A stretch of DNA of 64,000 bases from Streptomyces griseus (GCF_900460065.1 NZ_UAVD01000038.1:62001-126000); one strand, 5' to 3'; positions 1 through 8,922 are shown, counted from the first letter of the stretch. Numbers and translations are program-made. Notes: generated from the sequence alone by a model not told the origin.

Positions 1-2085
1 ATGGACCTGGGCGGCGACGACATCACGTCCGTCCAGTACCAGAACGCCAACAACTCGGTCCGGGTGAACGACGAGTTCATGAAGGCCGTCGAGACGGGCG
101 GCAAGTTCGGGCTGCGCGCCCGGATGACCGGCGACGTCATCGAAGAGGTCGAGGCCAAGTCCCTCTTCCGCAAGATGGCCGAGGCCGCCTGGGCCTGCGC
201 CGACCCCGGCATCCAGTACGACGACACCATCAACGCCTGGCACACCTGCCCGGAGTCCGGCCGGATCAACGGCTCGAACCCGTGCAGCGAGTACATGCAC
301 CTGGACAACACCTCGTGCAACCTCGCCTCGCTGAACCTGATGAAGTTCCTCAAGGACGACGGCCTGGGCAACCAGTCCTTCGAGTCCGAGCGCTTCGCCA
401 AGGTCGTCGAGCTGGTCATCACCGCGATGGACATCTCGATCTGCTTCGCTGACTTCCCCACGCAGAAGATCGGCGAGAACACCCGCGCCTTCCGCCAGCT
501 GGGCATCGGCTACGCCAACCTCGGCGCCCTGCTGATGGCGACCGGTCACGCGTACGACAGCGACGGCGGCCGCGCGCTCGCCGGAGCCATCACCTCGCTG
601 ATGACCGGCACCTCCTACCGCCGCTCCGCGGAGCTGGCCGCGGTCGTCGGCCCGTACGACGGCTACGCCCGCAACGCCGAGCCGCACCAGCGCGTCATGA
701 AGCAGCACGCCGACGCCAACGCCAAGGCCGTCCACGTCGACGACCTCGACTCCCCGGTCTGGGCCGCCGCGACGGAGGCCTGGCAGGACGTGATCCGGCT
801 CGGCGCCAAGAACGGCTTCCGCAACGCGCAGGCCTCGGTCATCGCGCCCACCGGCACCATCGGTCTCGCGATGTCCTGCGACACCACCGGTCTGGAGCCC
901 GACCTCGCCCTGGTCAAGTTCAAGAAGCTGGTCGGCGGCGGCTCGATGCAGATCGTCAACGGCACCGTGCCGCAGGCGCTGCGCCGCCTCGGCTACCAGC
1001 CGGAGCAGATCGAGGCGATCGTCGCCCACATCGCCGAGAACGGCAACGTGGTCGACGCCCCCGCCCTGAAGACCGAGCACTACGAGGTCTTCGACTGCGC
1101 GATGGGCGAGCGCTCCATCTCGGCGATGGGCCACGTCCGGATGATGGCGGCCATCCAGCCGTGGATCTCCGGCGCGCTCTCCAAGACGGTGAACCTCCCC
1201 GAGAGCGCCACCGTCGAGGACGTCGAGGAGGTCTACTTCGAGGCGTGGAAGATGGGCGTCAAGGCGCTCGCGATCTACCGCGACAACTGCAAGGTCGGCC
1301 AGCCCCTCTCCGCCAAGTCCAAGGACAAGGAGAAGGAAGAGGTCACCGCGAAGGCCGAGGAGACCATCCGCACGGCGGTCGAGAAGGTCGTCGAGTACCG
1401 CCCGGTCCGCAAGCGCCTCCCCAAGGGCCGTCCCGGCATCACCACCTCCTTCACGGTGGGCGGCGCCGAGGGCTACATGACCGCCAACTCCTACCCGGAC
1501 GACGGTCTCGGCGAGGTCTTCCTGAAGATGTCCAAGCAGGGCTCCACCCTCGCGGGCATGATGGACGCCTTCTCCATCGCCGTCTCGGTGGGTCTGCAGT
1601 ACGGCGTCCCGCTGGAGACCTACGTCTCGAAGTTCACCAACATGCGCTTCGAGCCGGCCGGTATGACGGACGACCCGGACGTGCGGATGGCGCAGTCGAT
1701 CGTCGACTACATCTTCCGCCGCCTGGCGCTCGACTTCCTGCCCTTCGAGACCCGCTCGGCCCTCGGCATCCACTCCGCCGAGGAGCGCCAGCGCCACCTG
1801 GACACCGGAAGCTACGAGCCGACGTTCGAGGCGGACGGAGCGGACGCGGACAGCCTGGCCCAGTCGGCCCCGGTCCGCGCCGAGCCCCTGAAGGTGGTGG
1901 AGGCTCCCGAGGAGTCCGCCGTGAAGCCCGCGCCGAAGACGGCTCACACCTCGGCCGAACTGGTCGAGATGCAGCTCGGCATCAGCGCCGACGCCCCGCT
2001 CTGCTTCTCCTGCGGTACGAAGATGCAGCGCGCCGGCTCCTGCTACATCTGCGAGGGCTGCGGCTCGACGAGCGGTTGCAGCTGA
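1..2085 (+). CDS. nrdJ: Vitamin B12-dependent (class II) ribonucleotide reductase, 3' part
   Basis: This is the C-terminal 694 residues of the adenosylcobalamin-dependent enzyme that reduces ribonucleotides to deoxyribonucleotides in the cytoplasm. The frame is open at the left edge, and actinobacterial NrdJ is about 950-970 residues, so roughly 270 N-terminal residues lie outside the window. The first ATG is internal. Visible signatures are the N-x-C-x-E active-site motif (NPCSE, residues about 93-97 of this fragment), the IAPTGTIG loop near 281, and a C-terminal Cys-rich tail (CFSCGTKM ... CYICEGCG, about 668-690) expected for redox or zinc chemistry. A strong stem-loop follows the stop. 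In Streptomyces nrdJ is commonly preceded by nrdR and a cobalamin riboswitch, which would be outside this window. Confidence 0.97.
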   Translation: MDLGGDDITSVQYQNANNSVRVNDEFMKAVETGGKFGLRARMTGDVIEEVEAKSLFRKMAEAAWACADPGIQYDDTINAWHTCPESGRINGSNPCSEYMHLDNTSCNLASLNLMKFLKDDGLGNQSFESERFAKVVELVITAMDISICFADFPTQKIGENTRAFRQLGIGYANLGALLMATGHAYDSDGGRALAGAITSLMTGTSYRRSAELAAVVGPYDGYARNAEPHQRVMKQHADANAKAVHVDDLDSPVWAAATEAWQDVIRLGAKNGFRNAQASVIAPTGTIGLAMSCDTTGLEPDLALVKFKKLVGGGSMQIVNGTVPQALRRLGYQPEQIEAIVAHIAENGNVVDAPALKTEHYEVFDCAMGERSISAMGHVRMMAAIQPWISGALSKTVNLPESATVEDVEEVYFEAWKMGVKALAIYRDNCKVGQPLSAKSKDKEKEEVTAKAEETIRTAVEKVVEYRPVRKRLPKGRPGITTSFTVGGAEGYMTANSYPDDGLGEVFLKMSKQGSTLAGMMDAFSIAVSVGLQYGVPLETYVSKFTNMRFEPAGMTDDPDVRMAQSIVDYIFRRLALDFLPFETRSALGIHSAEERQRHLDTGSYEPTFEADGADADSLAQSAPVRAEPLKVVEAPEESAVKPAPKTAHTSAELVEMQLGISADAPLCFSCGTKMQRAGSCYICEGCGSTSGCS

Positions 2086-2127
2086 CCGGAAGCGGAACCG
2101 CGTAGGGACTGACCGACCCGCGGCTCA

Positions 2128-2160
2128 CGAAGGGGACCGGCCACCGGCCGGTCCCCTTCG
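2128..2160 (+). terminator. Stem-loop terminator after nrdJ
   Basis: A perfect 15-bp inverted repeat (arms 2128-2142 and 2146-2160, CGAAGGGGACCGGCC and complement) with a 3-nt loop. It lies between the convergent nrdJ and TerD-type genes. No U-tract follows, as is common for Streptomyces terminators. Confidence 0.8.
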
Positions 2161-2195
2161 GTGTGCCGTCCCGGGTTGTCCGGAACTGGCCGATG

Positions 2196-2732
2196 TCACC
2201 CCTGCGCGGTACGGCTCCCCATCGCCGCGGCGAACGCGTCGGGGTCGCCGTCGTAACCGCGTACGGCCGACCGGAAGCCCCAGAGCCCCGCACCGTCGCG
2301 GGTGAACTCCCCGACCACCGCGGCGCTCGCCCACGCCACGTCGGAGAAGTCGCTCTCGGCCAGCTTCGTGTAGCCCTCCACGATCTCCATCGCCGTGCTC
2401 CCTATGGCGCCGAACGTCTTGTGACCGTCGCGCTGCTGGATGGCGACACCGACCACCACCCGCCCGTACCGCTCCGCCAGCCGGTTCAGCTCGATGGTCA
2501 TCACCTCGTCGAAGCCGAAACCCTGGCCCGTCCGGCTGTCCCGGTTCAGGGTGATGGTGCCGTCCGGCGAGCGGCTGTCGAAGTGGACCAGGTAGGCGGG
2601 GGCGCCGTACGGCTCGTCGGCCGGGTAGGTCGCCGCGATGATGTCGAGGTCGTTCGCCGCCGCCCCGTGCGGGCTGGGGTCCCACTTGACCCGCACTTCG
2701 ACCTTCTCGATGTCCTTGTTCGGAGTGCTCAA
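2196..2732 (-). CDS. TerD family protein
   Basis: 178-residue protein of the TerD/CABP1 family, Ca2+-binding cytoplasmic proteins named after tellurium resistance but present in many copies in Streptomyces, where they are linked to stress and development. The fold signature is visible: ANDLDIIAAT near the N-terminus, YLVHFDSRSPDGTITLNRD, then GQGFGFDEVMTIELNRL, matching the SPDGxxxxxxDxxTGxGxGxDE pattern that carries the acidic calcium ligands. The frame remains open upstream, but the family start falls at the TTG at 2732, which has GGAGG eight nucleotides before it. It is a singleton here, not next to terA/B/C genes, so a role in tellurite resistance is not implied. It is transcribed toward nrdJ. 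Confidence 0.85.
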   Translation of the reverse strand: MSTPNKDIEKVEVRVKWDPSPHGAAANDLDIIAATYPADEPYGAPAYLVHFDSRSPDGTITLNRDSRTGQGFGFDEVMTIELNRLAERYGRVVVGVAIQQRDGHKTFGAIGSTAMEIVEGYTKLAESDFSDVAWASAAVVGEFTRDGAGLWGFRSAVRGYDGDPDAFAAAMGSRTAQG

Positions 2733-3001
2733 GGGACTTCCCTCCCCGCCGACGGCCCGCAGGCCGTTCCCATCACCTGATACACGATTCACCCGATCAT
2801 GTCCGGAACCGGCCGCGGAACCAACTGCTCCGGCCGCGGGCGGCGGATTCGGGCCACTGCCCGGCCCCGGCACGGGCGTTGCGGCGGCCACCGGCAACCA
2901 CGCCCCGGTGCGCGAGCGGAGGTGAAGCCCCTTGCTCGCTCCGCCACGGACCGAGGGGAACGCACTCCTCGGGACAGTGACGCGTGCCACGCTCCGCGCC
3001 G

Positions 3002-3007
3002 TACGAT
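3002..3007 (+). promoter_or_regulatory. -10 hexamer TACGAT, leaderless start of the YdbC-like gene
   Basis: TACGAT ends 6 nt before the GTG at 3014, and no Shine-Dalgarno sequence is present. The expected transcription start is at or next to the G of GTG. Confidence 0.55.
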
Positions 3008-3013
3008 GGCGCG

Positions 3014-3619
3014 GTGCTGGTGAAGTGGATTCGCTGCTCCGTGGTGGACCGTCATGGTTTCGAACGGGGACAGCGGAAGTGGGCGGGGCTGCTCGGCGAG
3101 CCGGGGTTCAGAGGACAGAGCGGCGGGTGGAGCCGAACGCGCCCCGACGTCGCCCACGTCTTCGCTTTCTGGGAGAACCGCGTCTTCTACGACTCCTTCA
3201 TGGCCCGCGGGCACGACCGGCTGGCGGCCGGACAGTCCGGAATGTTCCGCGACATGCAGGTCACGCTTTTCGAGCGCCGCTTCGACGTGAAGACGGGCTT
3301 CGAGCCGCACTTCGCGGAGGCGGACGTCGTCAGGGTCGCGCACAGCCGGGTGCACGAGGAGCGCGCCGAGCACTTCGTGCTGATGCAGCAGCAGGTGTGG
3401 AACCCCGCCATGGCCGGATCGCCGGGGATGCTGCGCGGCGTGTTCGGCGAGGCGCCCGGGAACGAGTTCCTGGCGCTGTCCCTGTGGAAGTCGAGCGCCG
3501 AGCGCGGCAAGTACCGCGCGGCGGGGGCCGAGCGGCTGGCGGCCCGGGCGGGGACCGAGACCGACGTGATCGCCCTGACGGGAGACGTCGTGGAGCTGGA
3601 ACCCTCCTGGACGGTGTGA
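3014..3619 (+). CDS. YdbC-like / DUF4937 domain protein
   Basis: 201-residue soluble protein. It begins VLVKWIRCSVVDRHGFERGQ and continues with tryptophan- and histidine-rich segments (HVFAFWENRVFYDSF, HEERAEHFVLMQQQVWNPAM) and a typical end (LALSLWKS...). This pattern is familiar to me from actinobacterial YdbC-family proteins, which look like dimeric alpha/beta-barrel (ABM-like) proteins of unknown substrate. The frame is open 30 nt further upstream, but GTG at 3014 fits the family start and sits just after a TACGAT -10 element. No catalytic residue can be assigned. It is divergent from the TerD-type gene and followed 57 bp later by a histidine phosphatase gene with its own promoter. Confidence 0.75.
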   Translation: MLVKWIRCSVVDRHGFERGQRKWAGLLGEPGFRGQSGGWSRTRPDVAHVFAFWENRVFYDSFMARGHDRLAAGQSGMFRDMQVTLFERRFDVKTGFEPHFAEADVVRVAHSRVHEERAEHFVLMQQQVWNPAMAGSPGMLRGVFGEAPGNEFLALSLWKSSAERGKYRAAGAERLAARAGTETDVIALTGDVVELEPSWTV

Positions 3620-3664
3620 CCCGGCCCCACGGGCCCCGACCACCCGTGCCGGCCCGACCCGATC

Positions 3665-3670
3665 TATGGT
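3665..3670 (+). promoter_or_regulatory. -10 hexamer TATGGT, leaderless start of the phosphatase gene
   Basis: TATGGT ends 6 nt before the ATG at 3677. No purine-rich ribosome binding site lies in the short gap (CGGGAC). Confidence 0.55.
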
Positions 3671-3676
3671 CGGGAC

Positions 3677-4336
3677 ATGGCACGACCGCAGCGCATTGTC
3701 CTCGTCCGGCACGGTGAGTCCGAGGGCAACGCCGACGACACGGTGTACGAGCGGGAGCCCGACCACGCGCTCCGGCTCACCCCCACGGGTCTGCGGCAGG
3801 CCCGGGAGACCGGACAGAGGCTGCGCGAGCTGTTCGGCGAGGAACGGGTGAGCGTCTACATCTCGCCGTACCGCCGCACCCATGAGACGTTCCGGGCCTT
3901 TGACCTCGACCCGGCGCGCGTACGCGTACGGGAGGAGCCCCGGCTGCGCGAGCAGGACTGGGGCAACTGGCAGGACCGCGACGACGTACGCCTGCAGAAG
4001 GCCTACCGGGACGCCTACGGGCACTTCTTCTACCGCTTCGCCCAGGGAGAGTCCGGGGCCGACGTATACGACCGGGTCGGAGCATTCCTGGAGAGCCTGC
4101 ACAGGAGCTTCGAGGAGCCGGACCACCCGGAGAACGTCCTGCTGGTCACCCACGGGCTGACGATGCGGCTGTTCTGCATGCGGTGGCTCCACTGGTCGGT
4201 CGCGGAGTTCGAGTCGCTGTCCAACCCGGGCAACGGCGAGACGCGGACCCTGCTGCTGGGCGAGAACGGCCGCTACACCCTCGACCGGCCGTTTCAGAGC
4301 TGGCGGACCCCTCAGCCGTACGGGCGTACCGGATAG
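3677..4336 (+). CDS. Histidine phosphatase family (phosphoglycerate mutase-like) protein
   Basis: 219-residue cytoplasmic enzyme of the branched histidine phosphatase clan. The phospho-accepting RHGES motif is at residues 11-15 (LVRHGESEGN), the second arginine cluster is in YISPYRRTHET, the proton donor region is in EEPRLREQDWGNW, and the second catalytic histidine lies in VLLVTHGLTMR. All core residues are present, so phosphatase activity is expected; the substrate cannot be read from sequence. Length fits a single-domain member. The ATG lies just after a TATGGT hexamer, implying a leaderless mRNA. The ADP-ribosylglycohydrolase gene starts 12 bp downstream and also has its own -10-like element, so the two may be co-transcribed but separately promoted. 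Confidence 0.9.
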   Translation: MARPQRIVLVRHGESEGNADDTVYEREPDHALRLTPTGLRQARETGQRLRELFGEERVSVYISPYRRTHETFRAFDLDPARVRVREEPRLREQDWGNWQDRDDVRLQKAYRDAYGHFFYRFAQGESGADVYDRVGAFLESLHRSFEEPDHPENVLLVTHGLTMRLFCMRWLHWSVAEFESLSNPGNGETRTLLLGENGRYTLDRPFQSWRTPQPYGRTG

Positions 4337-4348
4337 AGTGGCAGGGCG

Positions 4349-5257
4349 ATGACCGCTGATTCTGCTTCCGCGCGGCGCCTCGAACGCGCCCTGGCCAGCC
4401 TGCGTGGGCTGTCCGTGGGAGACGCCCTGGGCTCCCAGTTCTTCGTTCCGGCCAACTACCCCCTGCTGAAACAACGGGCGCTGCCGCCCGGGCCCTGGCA
4501 GTGGACCGACGACACCGAGATGGCCTGCTCGGTCCTGGCCGTGCTCAGCGCCCACGGCCGGGTCGACCAGGACGCGCTCGCCCGCTCCTTCGCCGAGCAC
4601 CACGACTTCGACCGGGGCTACGGCCCCGCCGTCAACCGGCTCCTCAGGCTCGTCCGCGAGGGCGGCGACTGGCGGGAGCTGTCCTCGGCGCTTTTCCAGG
4701 GCCAGGGCTCCTGGGGCAACGGGTCGGCGATGCGCATCGCCCCGCTCGGCGCCTGGTACGCGGACGATCCGGAACAGGCCACGCACCAGGCGGAGATCTC
4801 CTCGTACCCCACGCATCAGCACCGCGAGGCCGTCGTCGGCGCCATGGCCGTGGCCGCCGCGGCTTCCCTCGCCGCCGCCCCGGGCGGGCCGCCGAGCCCC
4901 GAGGACCTCCTCGACGGGGTCATCACGCTCGTGCCCCGCAGCGCGGTGGGCGCGGGGCTGCGCCGGGCCCGCGACATGCTGGACTACCAGGACGCCGGGA
5001 CGGTCGCCGCGGTGCTCGGCAACGGCCGCCGGACCAGCGCCCACGACACCGTGCCGTTCGCGCTCTGGTCGGCCGCCAGGAGCCTCGGGGACTACGAGCA
5101 GGCGTTCTGGGCCACGGCCCAGGCGGGCGGTGACGTCGACACGACCTGCGCCATCGTCGGCGGTGTCGTCGCGTCGGGCGGCGCCGGAGCGCCACCGGCC
5201 GACTGGCTGGCACGGACGGAGGAGCCCCCGGCGTGGCTGACGCCGTTCCTGCCCTGA
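4349..5257 (+). CDS. ADP-ribosylglycohydrolase family protein
   Basis: 302-residue protein of the DraG/ARH family, which removes ADP-ribose from proteins or small molecules using two Mg2+ ions. Metal-binding motifs are all visible: GDALG (residues 24-28), WTDDTEM (52-58), and GGDVDTTCAIVGG near 260-272. These carry the aspartates and threonines of the dinuclear site. It is predicted cytoplasmic and all-helical, with no signal peptide. The ATG at 4349 follows a TAGAGT hexamer (4334-4339) with a 9-nt gap. It lies 12 bp after the histidine phosphatase gene. The presence of an ADP-ribose hydrolase near a Nudix-type regulator (14.0 kb) is suggestive for ADP-ribose/NAD turnover, but they are separate transcription units. 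Confidence 0.9.
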   Translation: MTADSASARRLERALASLRGLSVGDALGSQFFVPANYPLLKQRALPPGPWQWTDDTEMACSVLAVLSAHGRVDQDALARSFAEHHDFDRGYGPAVNRLLRLVREGGDWRELSSALFQGQGSWGNGSAMRIAPLGAWYADDPEQATHQAEISSYPTHQHREAVVGAMAVAAAASLAAAPGGPPSPEDLLDGVITLVPRSAVGAGLRRARDMLDYQDAGTVAAVLGNGRRTSAHDTVPFALWSAARSLGDYEQAFWATAQAGGDVDTTCAIVGGVVASGGAGAPPADWLARTEEPPAWLTPFLP

Positions 5258-5473
5258 CCGTCCCGCTGCCGCCCCGGCTCTCCCCGGAAGGCGGCCGCGG
5301 CCCTCTGTCACGGTCCTGACACAGGAGCACTCCGCGTCTCTGCGAACGCGAGTTCGGGACTACTCTTTCGGCCACGCCGCCCCTCATTGATCTTGAGGGT
5401 CGTGCGCCGAATGAGACGCCGGGACAGGCAGAGGCCCAGGGCCGCGCGTGGACCCGGTGGGGGGAGGGGTCCC

Positions 5474-7297
5474 ATGTCCGATCAGCCGTCCGAGGCGTCC
5501 AGACCGCCCGAGAACCCGAAGGAAGCCGGCGCGTCCGGGCCACCGGAACCGTCGTCCTCCTCCGAGGCCGCCGGACCACCCGCGGCCGGCCGGCCGGACA
5601 CGACCCCGGCGCGGTCCGCCGGCGAGCCGGCCACCGATGCCCCGCCGCCCTCCGCGGTGCGGGATCCCGCCCCCGCCCGGGCCTCCGGCACCCCGCGCCA
5701 ACGCGCTCAGGGGGCTCCGAAGGCCGGCGTGCCGGGCAACCCCTGGCAGCACGGCGCCGGAGCGCCCGCCGCCCCGGGCGACGGTGCGACGGCCCGGCTC
5801 AGGCCGCCCCCACCGTCCCTGATCCGACCCGCCGTGCTGGGCTCCGTCCTGGCCACCGCCCTGCTGAGCGCGATCTTCCTGGGCGACGGACTCGGGGTGA
5901 ACCTCCTGATCGTGGCCGTGCCCGCCGCCCTGGCCGCGTTCTTCGCCGCCCGGGCGGCGGGCCGCCGGCTCCGGCCCTGGACCGCTGCCTGGGCGGTGGG
6001 AGGGCTCGCGCTGCTCGCGGTGCCGGCACTCCGCGACGCGGGCTGGCCCACCTTCCTCGCCGTGGTGTCCGCCTTCGCGCTCGGCTCGCTCGCGCTGCAC
6101 GGAAGCCGCACCTGGCCGGGGGTGCTGATCGGCTCGCTGGGACTGTTCGACTCGGTCGTCCCCGGCATCATCTGGGGTGTTCGGGGGGTCCGCGCACGGG
6201 CCGAGGGCTCCCGGGCGCGCTGGGGCGCCGCCCTGCGCACCACGCTGGTGGCCCTCGTGCTGCTGGTGGTGTTCGGAACCCTCTTCGCCGGCGCGGACGC
6301 CGCGTTCGCCGAACTGCTGGGCGGCCTCGTGCCCGACGCCTCGGTCGGCGAGGGGCCCTGGCGGATCTTCCTCTTCGCGCTCGGGCTGGCCGGCGCGCTG
6401 GCCGCCGCGCACGCCGCGGCCGCCCCGGTGCGCTGGGACGGGATCACGGTGCGGCCCGGAAAGCCCCGGGGGCGGGCCGAATGGGCCCTTCCGCTGATCG
6501 TCCTCGATCTCCTCTTCGCCGCGTTCGTCATTCTTCAGCTCGTCGTGCTCCTCGGCGGCTACGACAAGGTGCGGGACGTGACCGGGCTCAGCCACGCCGA
6601 GTACGCCCGCCAGGGCTTCTGGCAGCTCTTGTGGGCCACGCTGCTCACCCTTCTCGTGATCGCCCTGGCCCTGCGCTGGGCACCGCGCGGCGGCACCGGG
6701 GACCGCACCCTGGTGCGGGCGGTCCTGGGCCCCCTCTGCGTGCTCACCCTCGTCGTGGTCGCCTCCGCGCTGCGCCGCATGGACCTGTACGTCGACGAGT
6801 ACGGCCTGACCCGGCTCCGGATATCCGTGGCCGCGATGGAACTCTGGCTCGGGGTGGTGCTGATCCTGATCCTGGCGGCCGGGGTCTTCGGGGCCCGGTT
6901 CCTGCCCCGGGCCATCGCGGTGAGCGCGGCGGCCGGCGTCCTGGCCTTCGGGCTGCTCTCCCCGGACGGGCTGATCGCCGAGCAGAACGTCCAGCGCTTC
7001 GAGGACAGCCGGTCGACCGCCATCGACATCGACTACGTCAAGGACCTGTCCGCCGACGCCGTACCGGCTCTGGACCGACTGCCCGAACCGGAACGCTCCT
7101 GTGCGCTGCGGGTCATCCAGAACGACGTGCTCCGCGCCGACACTCCCTGGTACGCGACCAGCTGGGGGGAGGCGCGGGCGAGGGAGATCCTGGAGAAGCG
7201 CCCGGTGAAGGGCGACGCGCGTGACTGCTACGGCGCGGGCAGGGAAGGGACCCGGGACGGATACGAGCCGGACGACGACGGCTACGACCCGTACTGA
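5474..7297 (+). CDS. DUF4153/DUF4173 domain multi-pass membrane protein
   Basis: 607-residue protein. The first ~115 residues are a Pro/Ala/Gly-rich disordered cytoplasmic region. Then follow about 10-12 hydrophobic segments (for example VLGSVLATALLSAIFLGDG and PLIVLDLLFAAFVILQLVVL), with the conserved stretch YARQGFWQLLWATLLTLLVI and a later RRMDLYVDEYGLTRLRI, which is typical of DUF4173 proteins. The C-terminus is a cytoplasmic or external acidic tail ending in Asp/Tyr repeats (DGYEPDDDGYDPY). The start at 5474 follows GGGGAGGGG; the frame is open further upstream but without family support. Function is unknown; members are large integral membrane proteins in Actinobacteria. The preceding 216 bp holds a likely promoter but no clear motif I can name. 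Confidence 0.8.
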   Translation: MSDQPSEASRPPENPKEAGASGPPEPSSSSEAAGPPAAGRPDTTPARSAGEPATDAPPPSAVRDPAPARASGTPRQRAQGAPKAGVPGNPWQHGAGAPAAPGDGATARLRPPPPSLIRPAVLGSVLATALLSAIFLGDGLGVNLLIVAVPAALAAFFAARAAGRRLRPWTAAWAVGGLALLAVPALRDAGWPTFLAVVSAFALGSLALHGSRTWPGVLIGSLGLFDSVVPGIIWGVRGVRARAEGSRARWGAALRTTLVALVLLVVFGTLFAGADAAFAELLGGLVPDASVGEGPWRIFLFALGLAGALAAAHAAAAPVRWDGITVRPGKPRGRAEWALPLIVLDLLFAAFVILQLVVLLGGYDKVRDVTGLSHAEYARQGFWQLLWATLLTLLVIALALRWAPRGGTGDRTLVRAVLGPLCVLTLVVVASALRRMDLYVDEYGLTRLRISVAAMELWLGVVLILILAAGVFGARFLPRAIAVSAAAGVLAFGLLSPDGLIAEQNVQRFEDSRSTAIDIDYVKDLSADAVPALDRLPEPERSCALRVIQNDVLRADTPWYATSWGEARAREILEKRPVKGDARDCYGAGREGTRDGYEPDDDGYDPY

Positions 7298-7382
7298 GCC
7301 GACGGGCCCGTGAAGCGGACGGGTTCGTGAAGCCGACGGGCTCCCGGAGCCGACGGGCCCTCCGCGCCCACGGGTTCGGGGG
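7298..7382. repeat. Five tandem 17-bp repeats
   Basis: Units start at 7298, 7315, 7332, 7349 and 7366. The consensus is GCCGACGGGYYCGTGAA with the GACGGG core nearly constant. The repeat begins immediately after the stop codon of the membrane protein gene, ahead of the rnhB promoter, and looks like a short minisatellite in the 3' untranslated region. Confidence 0.75.
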
Positions 7383-7488
7383 CCCGGGCCCATGCGGCCG
7401 GGGGGCCGGCCAAGCTCCGGAGCCGCCTTCGCCGACCGTTTCGCGGGACGCACGGCGCCCCGGGGTGTTGCTGTCGTGGCTCTCGGCG

Positions 7489-7494
7489 TACGCT
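7489..7494 (+). promoter_or_regulatory. -10 hexamer TACGCT before rnhB
   Basis: TACGCT lies 10 nt before the ATG at 7505; no ribosome binding site is visible in between, so the mRNA would carry at most a few leader bases. Confidence 0.45.
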
Positions 7495-7504
7495 GGCTGG
7501 CGCC

Positions 7505-8215
7505 ATGCCGTACGAACCACCCACGCACACCGTCGAGCGCTCGCTTCGCGCTACCACCGGTGCCAGGACCGTCGCCGGTGTCGACGAGGTCGGACGCGGA
7601 GCGTGGGCCGGACCCGTCACCGTGTGCGCGGCGGTCACCGGACTGCGCCGACCGCCCGAAGGCCTCACCGATTCCAAGCTGTTGACCCCCCGGCGGCGCG
7701 CGGAGCTCGATCCCGTGCTGCGGAGCTGGGTCACCGCCTACGCGCTGGGCGACGCCTCCCCGCAGGAGATCGACGACCTCGGAATGACCGCCGCCCTCCG
7801 GCTCGCCGCCGTGCGCGCCCTGGAGGGGCTGCCGGTGCGCCCCGACGCGGTGATACTCGACGGCAAGCACGACTATCTGGGCGTTCCCTGGAAGGTCCGC
7901 ACCGTGATCAAGGGCGATCAGTCCTGTATCGCGGTCGCGGCCGCCTCGGTGATCGCCAAGGTGCACCGTGACCGGATGATGGCCGAGCTGGGCGCCGCGT
8001 CCGAGGACTGCGCCGACTTCGATTTCGGTGCCAACGCGGGGTATCCCTCGCCCGTGCACCGGGCCGCGCTGGAGGAGCGGGGGCCCACGGCCCATCACCG
8101 CCTCTCCTGGGCGTACCTGGACGCGCTGCCCCGGTGGCAGCACCTGAAAAAGGTCCGTTTTTCCGCCGAGGCGGCCGCACTCGAAAGCGGGGGCCAGCTC
8201 GGCTTCGAATTCTGA
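7505..8215 (+). CDS. rnhB: Ribonuclease HII
   Basis: 236-residue endonuclease that nicks RNA in RNA-DNA hybrids, removing misincorporated ribonucleotides and R-loops. The type-2 signature [14 protein letters not shown] starts at residue 25, giving catalytic D27 and E28; further acidic residues are in [11 protein letters not shown] and AKVHRDRMM, and the [11 protein letters not shown] motif is at about residue 180. The length is normal (about 200-240). The start follows a TACGCT -10 with no Shine-Dalgarno. A hypothetical gene starts 62 bp downstream on the same strand. The C-terminal ~35 residues beyond [11 protein letters not shown] are a lineage-specific tail. Confidence 0.96.
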   Translation: MPYEPPTHTVERSLRATTGARTVAGVDEVGRGAWAGPVTVCAAVTGLRRPPEGLTDSKLLTPRRRAELDPVLRSWVTAYALGDASPQEIDDLGMTAALRLAAVRALEGLPVRPDAVILDGKHDYLGVPWKVRTVIKGDQSCIAVAAASVIAKVHRDRMMAELGAASEDCADFDFGANAGYPSPVHRAALEERGPTAHHRLSWAYLDALPRWQHLKKVRFSAEAAALESGGQLGFEF

Positions 8216-8277
8216 TCGCGCGCACGCGCCCCTCCTACCGGCGCCGACGACATCGGCGTCCGCCACAGACCACCTTC

Positions 8278-8922
8278 ATGCCTCTGATCTCCGAGGAGCC
8301 TCAGATTCCCGAGAGCGCCCAGGGTCCCCGCGTCACTCCGGCCGCCGGCCGCACCGCGCCGACCCCCCGTCCCGTACCCGGTCCGCGTTCCGCGGCCACC
8401 CCGCGTCCCGGCCGTCCGGGTCCCGGCCCCGCGCGCCCCGCGCCTCCGGCGCAGCGCGCCCAGCCCACCCCCGCCGCACCGGCGCCGGTCCCCGCGGCTC
8501 CCGCCCGCCCGGCGCCGACGGAGAATCGTTCCGCGCCGCAGATCCAGCTGATCCCGGCCCCGGCGGCCGGAGCACTCGACGCGGCCGAGGAAGCCGTCGA
8601 CCTGCTGCTGGAGTCCGGTCGCGCACCGGGCGACATCCTGGTCCTGACCACCGGTGAGCAGCACCCGTGGGCCGCCCACGAGCTGTCCTTCGGCGAAGCC
8701 GCCTACTGGGCCCAGCACGACGCCGGCGACGACGTCTTCTTCGCCGGCGTCTCCGCGGTGGACCGGGCCGCGTCCCGGCCCGTGGTCGTCGTCGCCGTCA
8801 ACGACGACGCGGACCGGACCGTGGCCCGCACTCTGCCCGTCGCACGTGACCGCGCCGCCACGCTGCTGATCGTCTGCGGTGACCCGCAGACGATCAACTC
8901 CGCACTCGGCGCCGGGGTCTGA
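8278..8922 (+). CDS. Conserved hypothetical with Pro/Ala-rich N-terminus and UvrD-C-like domain
   Basis: 214-residue protein in two parts. Residues 1-90 are almost only Pro, Ala, Arg and Gly (disordered). Residues 95-214 form a folded domain: AEEAVDLLLESG, DILVLTTGEQHPW, EAAYWAQHDAGDDVFFAGVSAV, RPVVVVAVND, LLIVCGDPQ. That order resembles the 2A domain at the C-terminus of UvrD/RecB-type helicases (the strand after motif V and the ...VCGDPQ end), but there is no Walker A or motif II, so it cannot be a helicase by itself. I rate that resemblance as tentative. The ATG at 8278 is chosen because the upstream frame overlaps rnhB and lacks family-like sequence. It lies 62 bp after rnhB and ends at a hairpin shared with the next, convergent gene. 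Confidence 0.65.
   Translation: MPLISEEPQIPESAQGPRVTPAAGRTAPTPRPVPGPRSAATPRPGRPGPGPARPAPPAQRAQPTPAAPAPVPAAPARPAPTENRSAPQIQLIPAPAAGALDAAEEAVDLLLESGRAPGDILVLTTGEQHPWAAHELSFGEAAYWAQHDAGDDVFFAGVSAVDRAASRPVVVVAVNDDADRTVARTLPVARDRAATLLIVCGDPQTINSALGAGV

Noticed and set aside
2789-5311. An 840-residue open frame on the minus strand
   Set aside because: It runs antisense through three well-supported genes (YdbC-like, histidine phosphatase, ADP-ribosylglycohydrolase); its translation is Arg/Gly/Pro-rich low complexity, the usual shadow of high-GC codon use.
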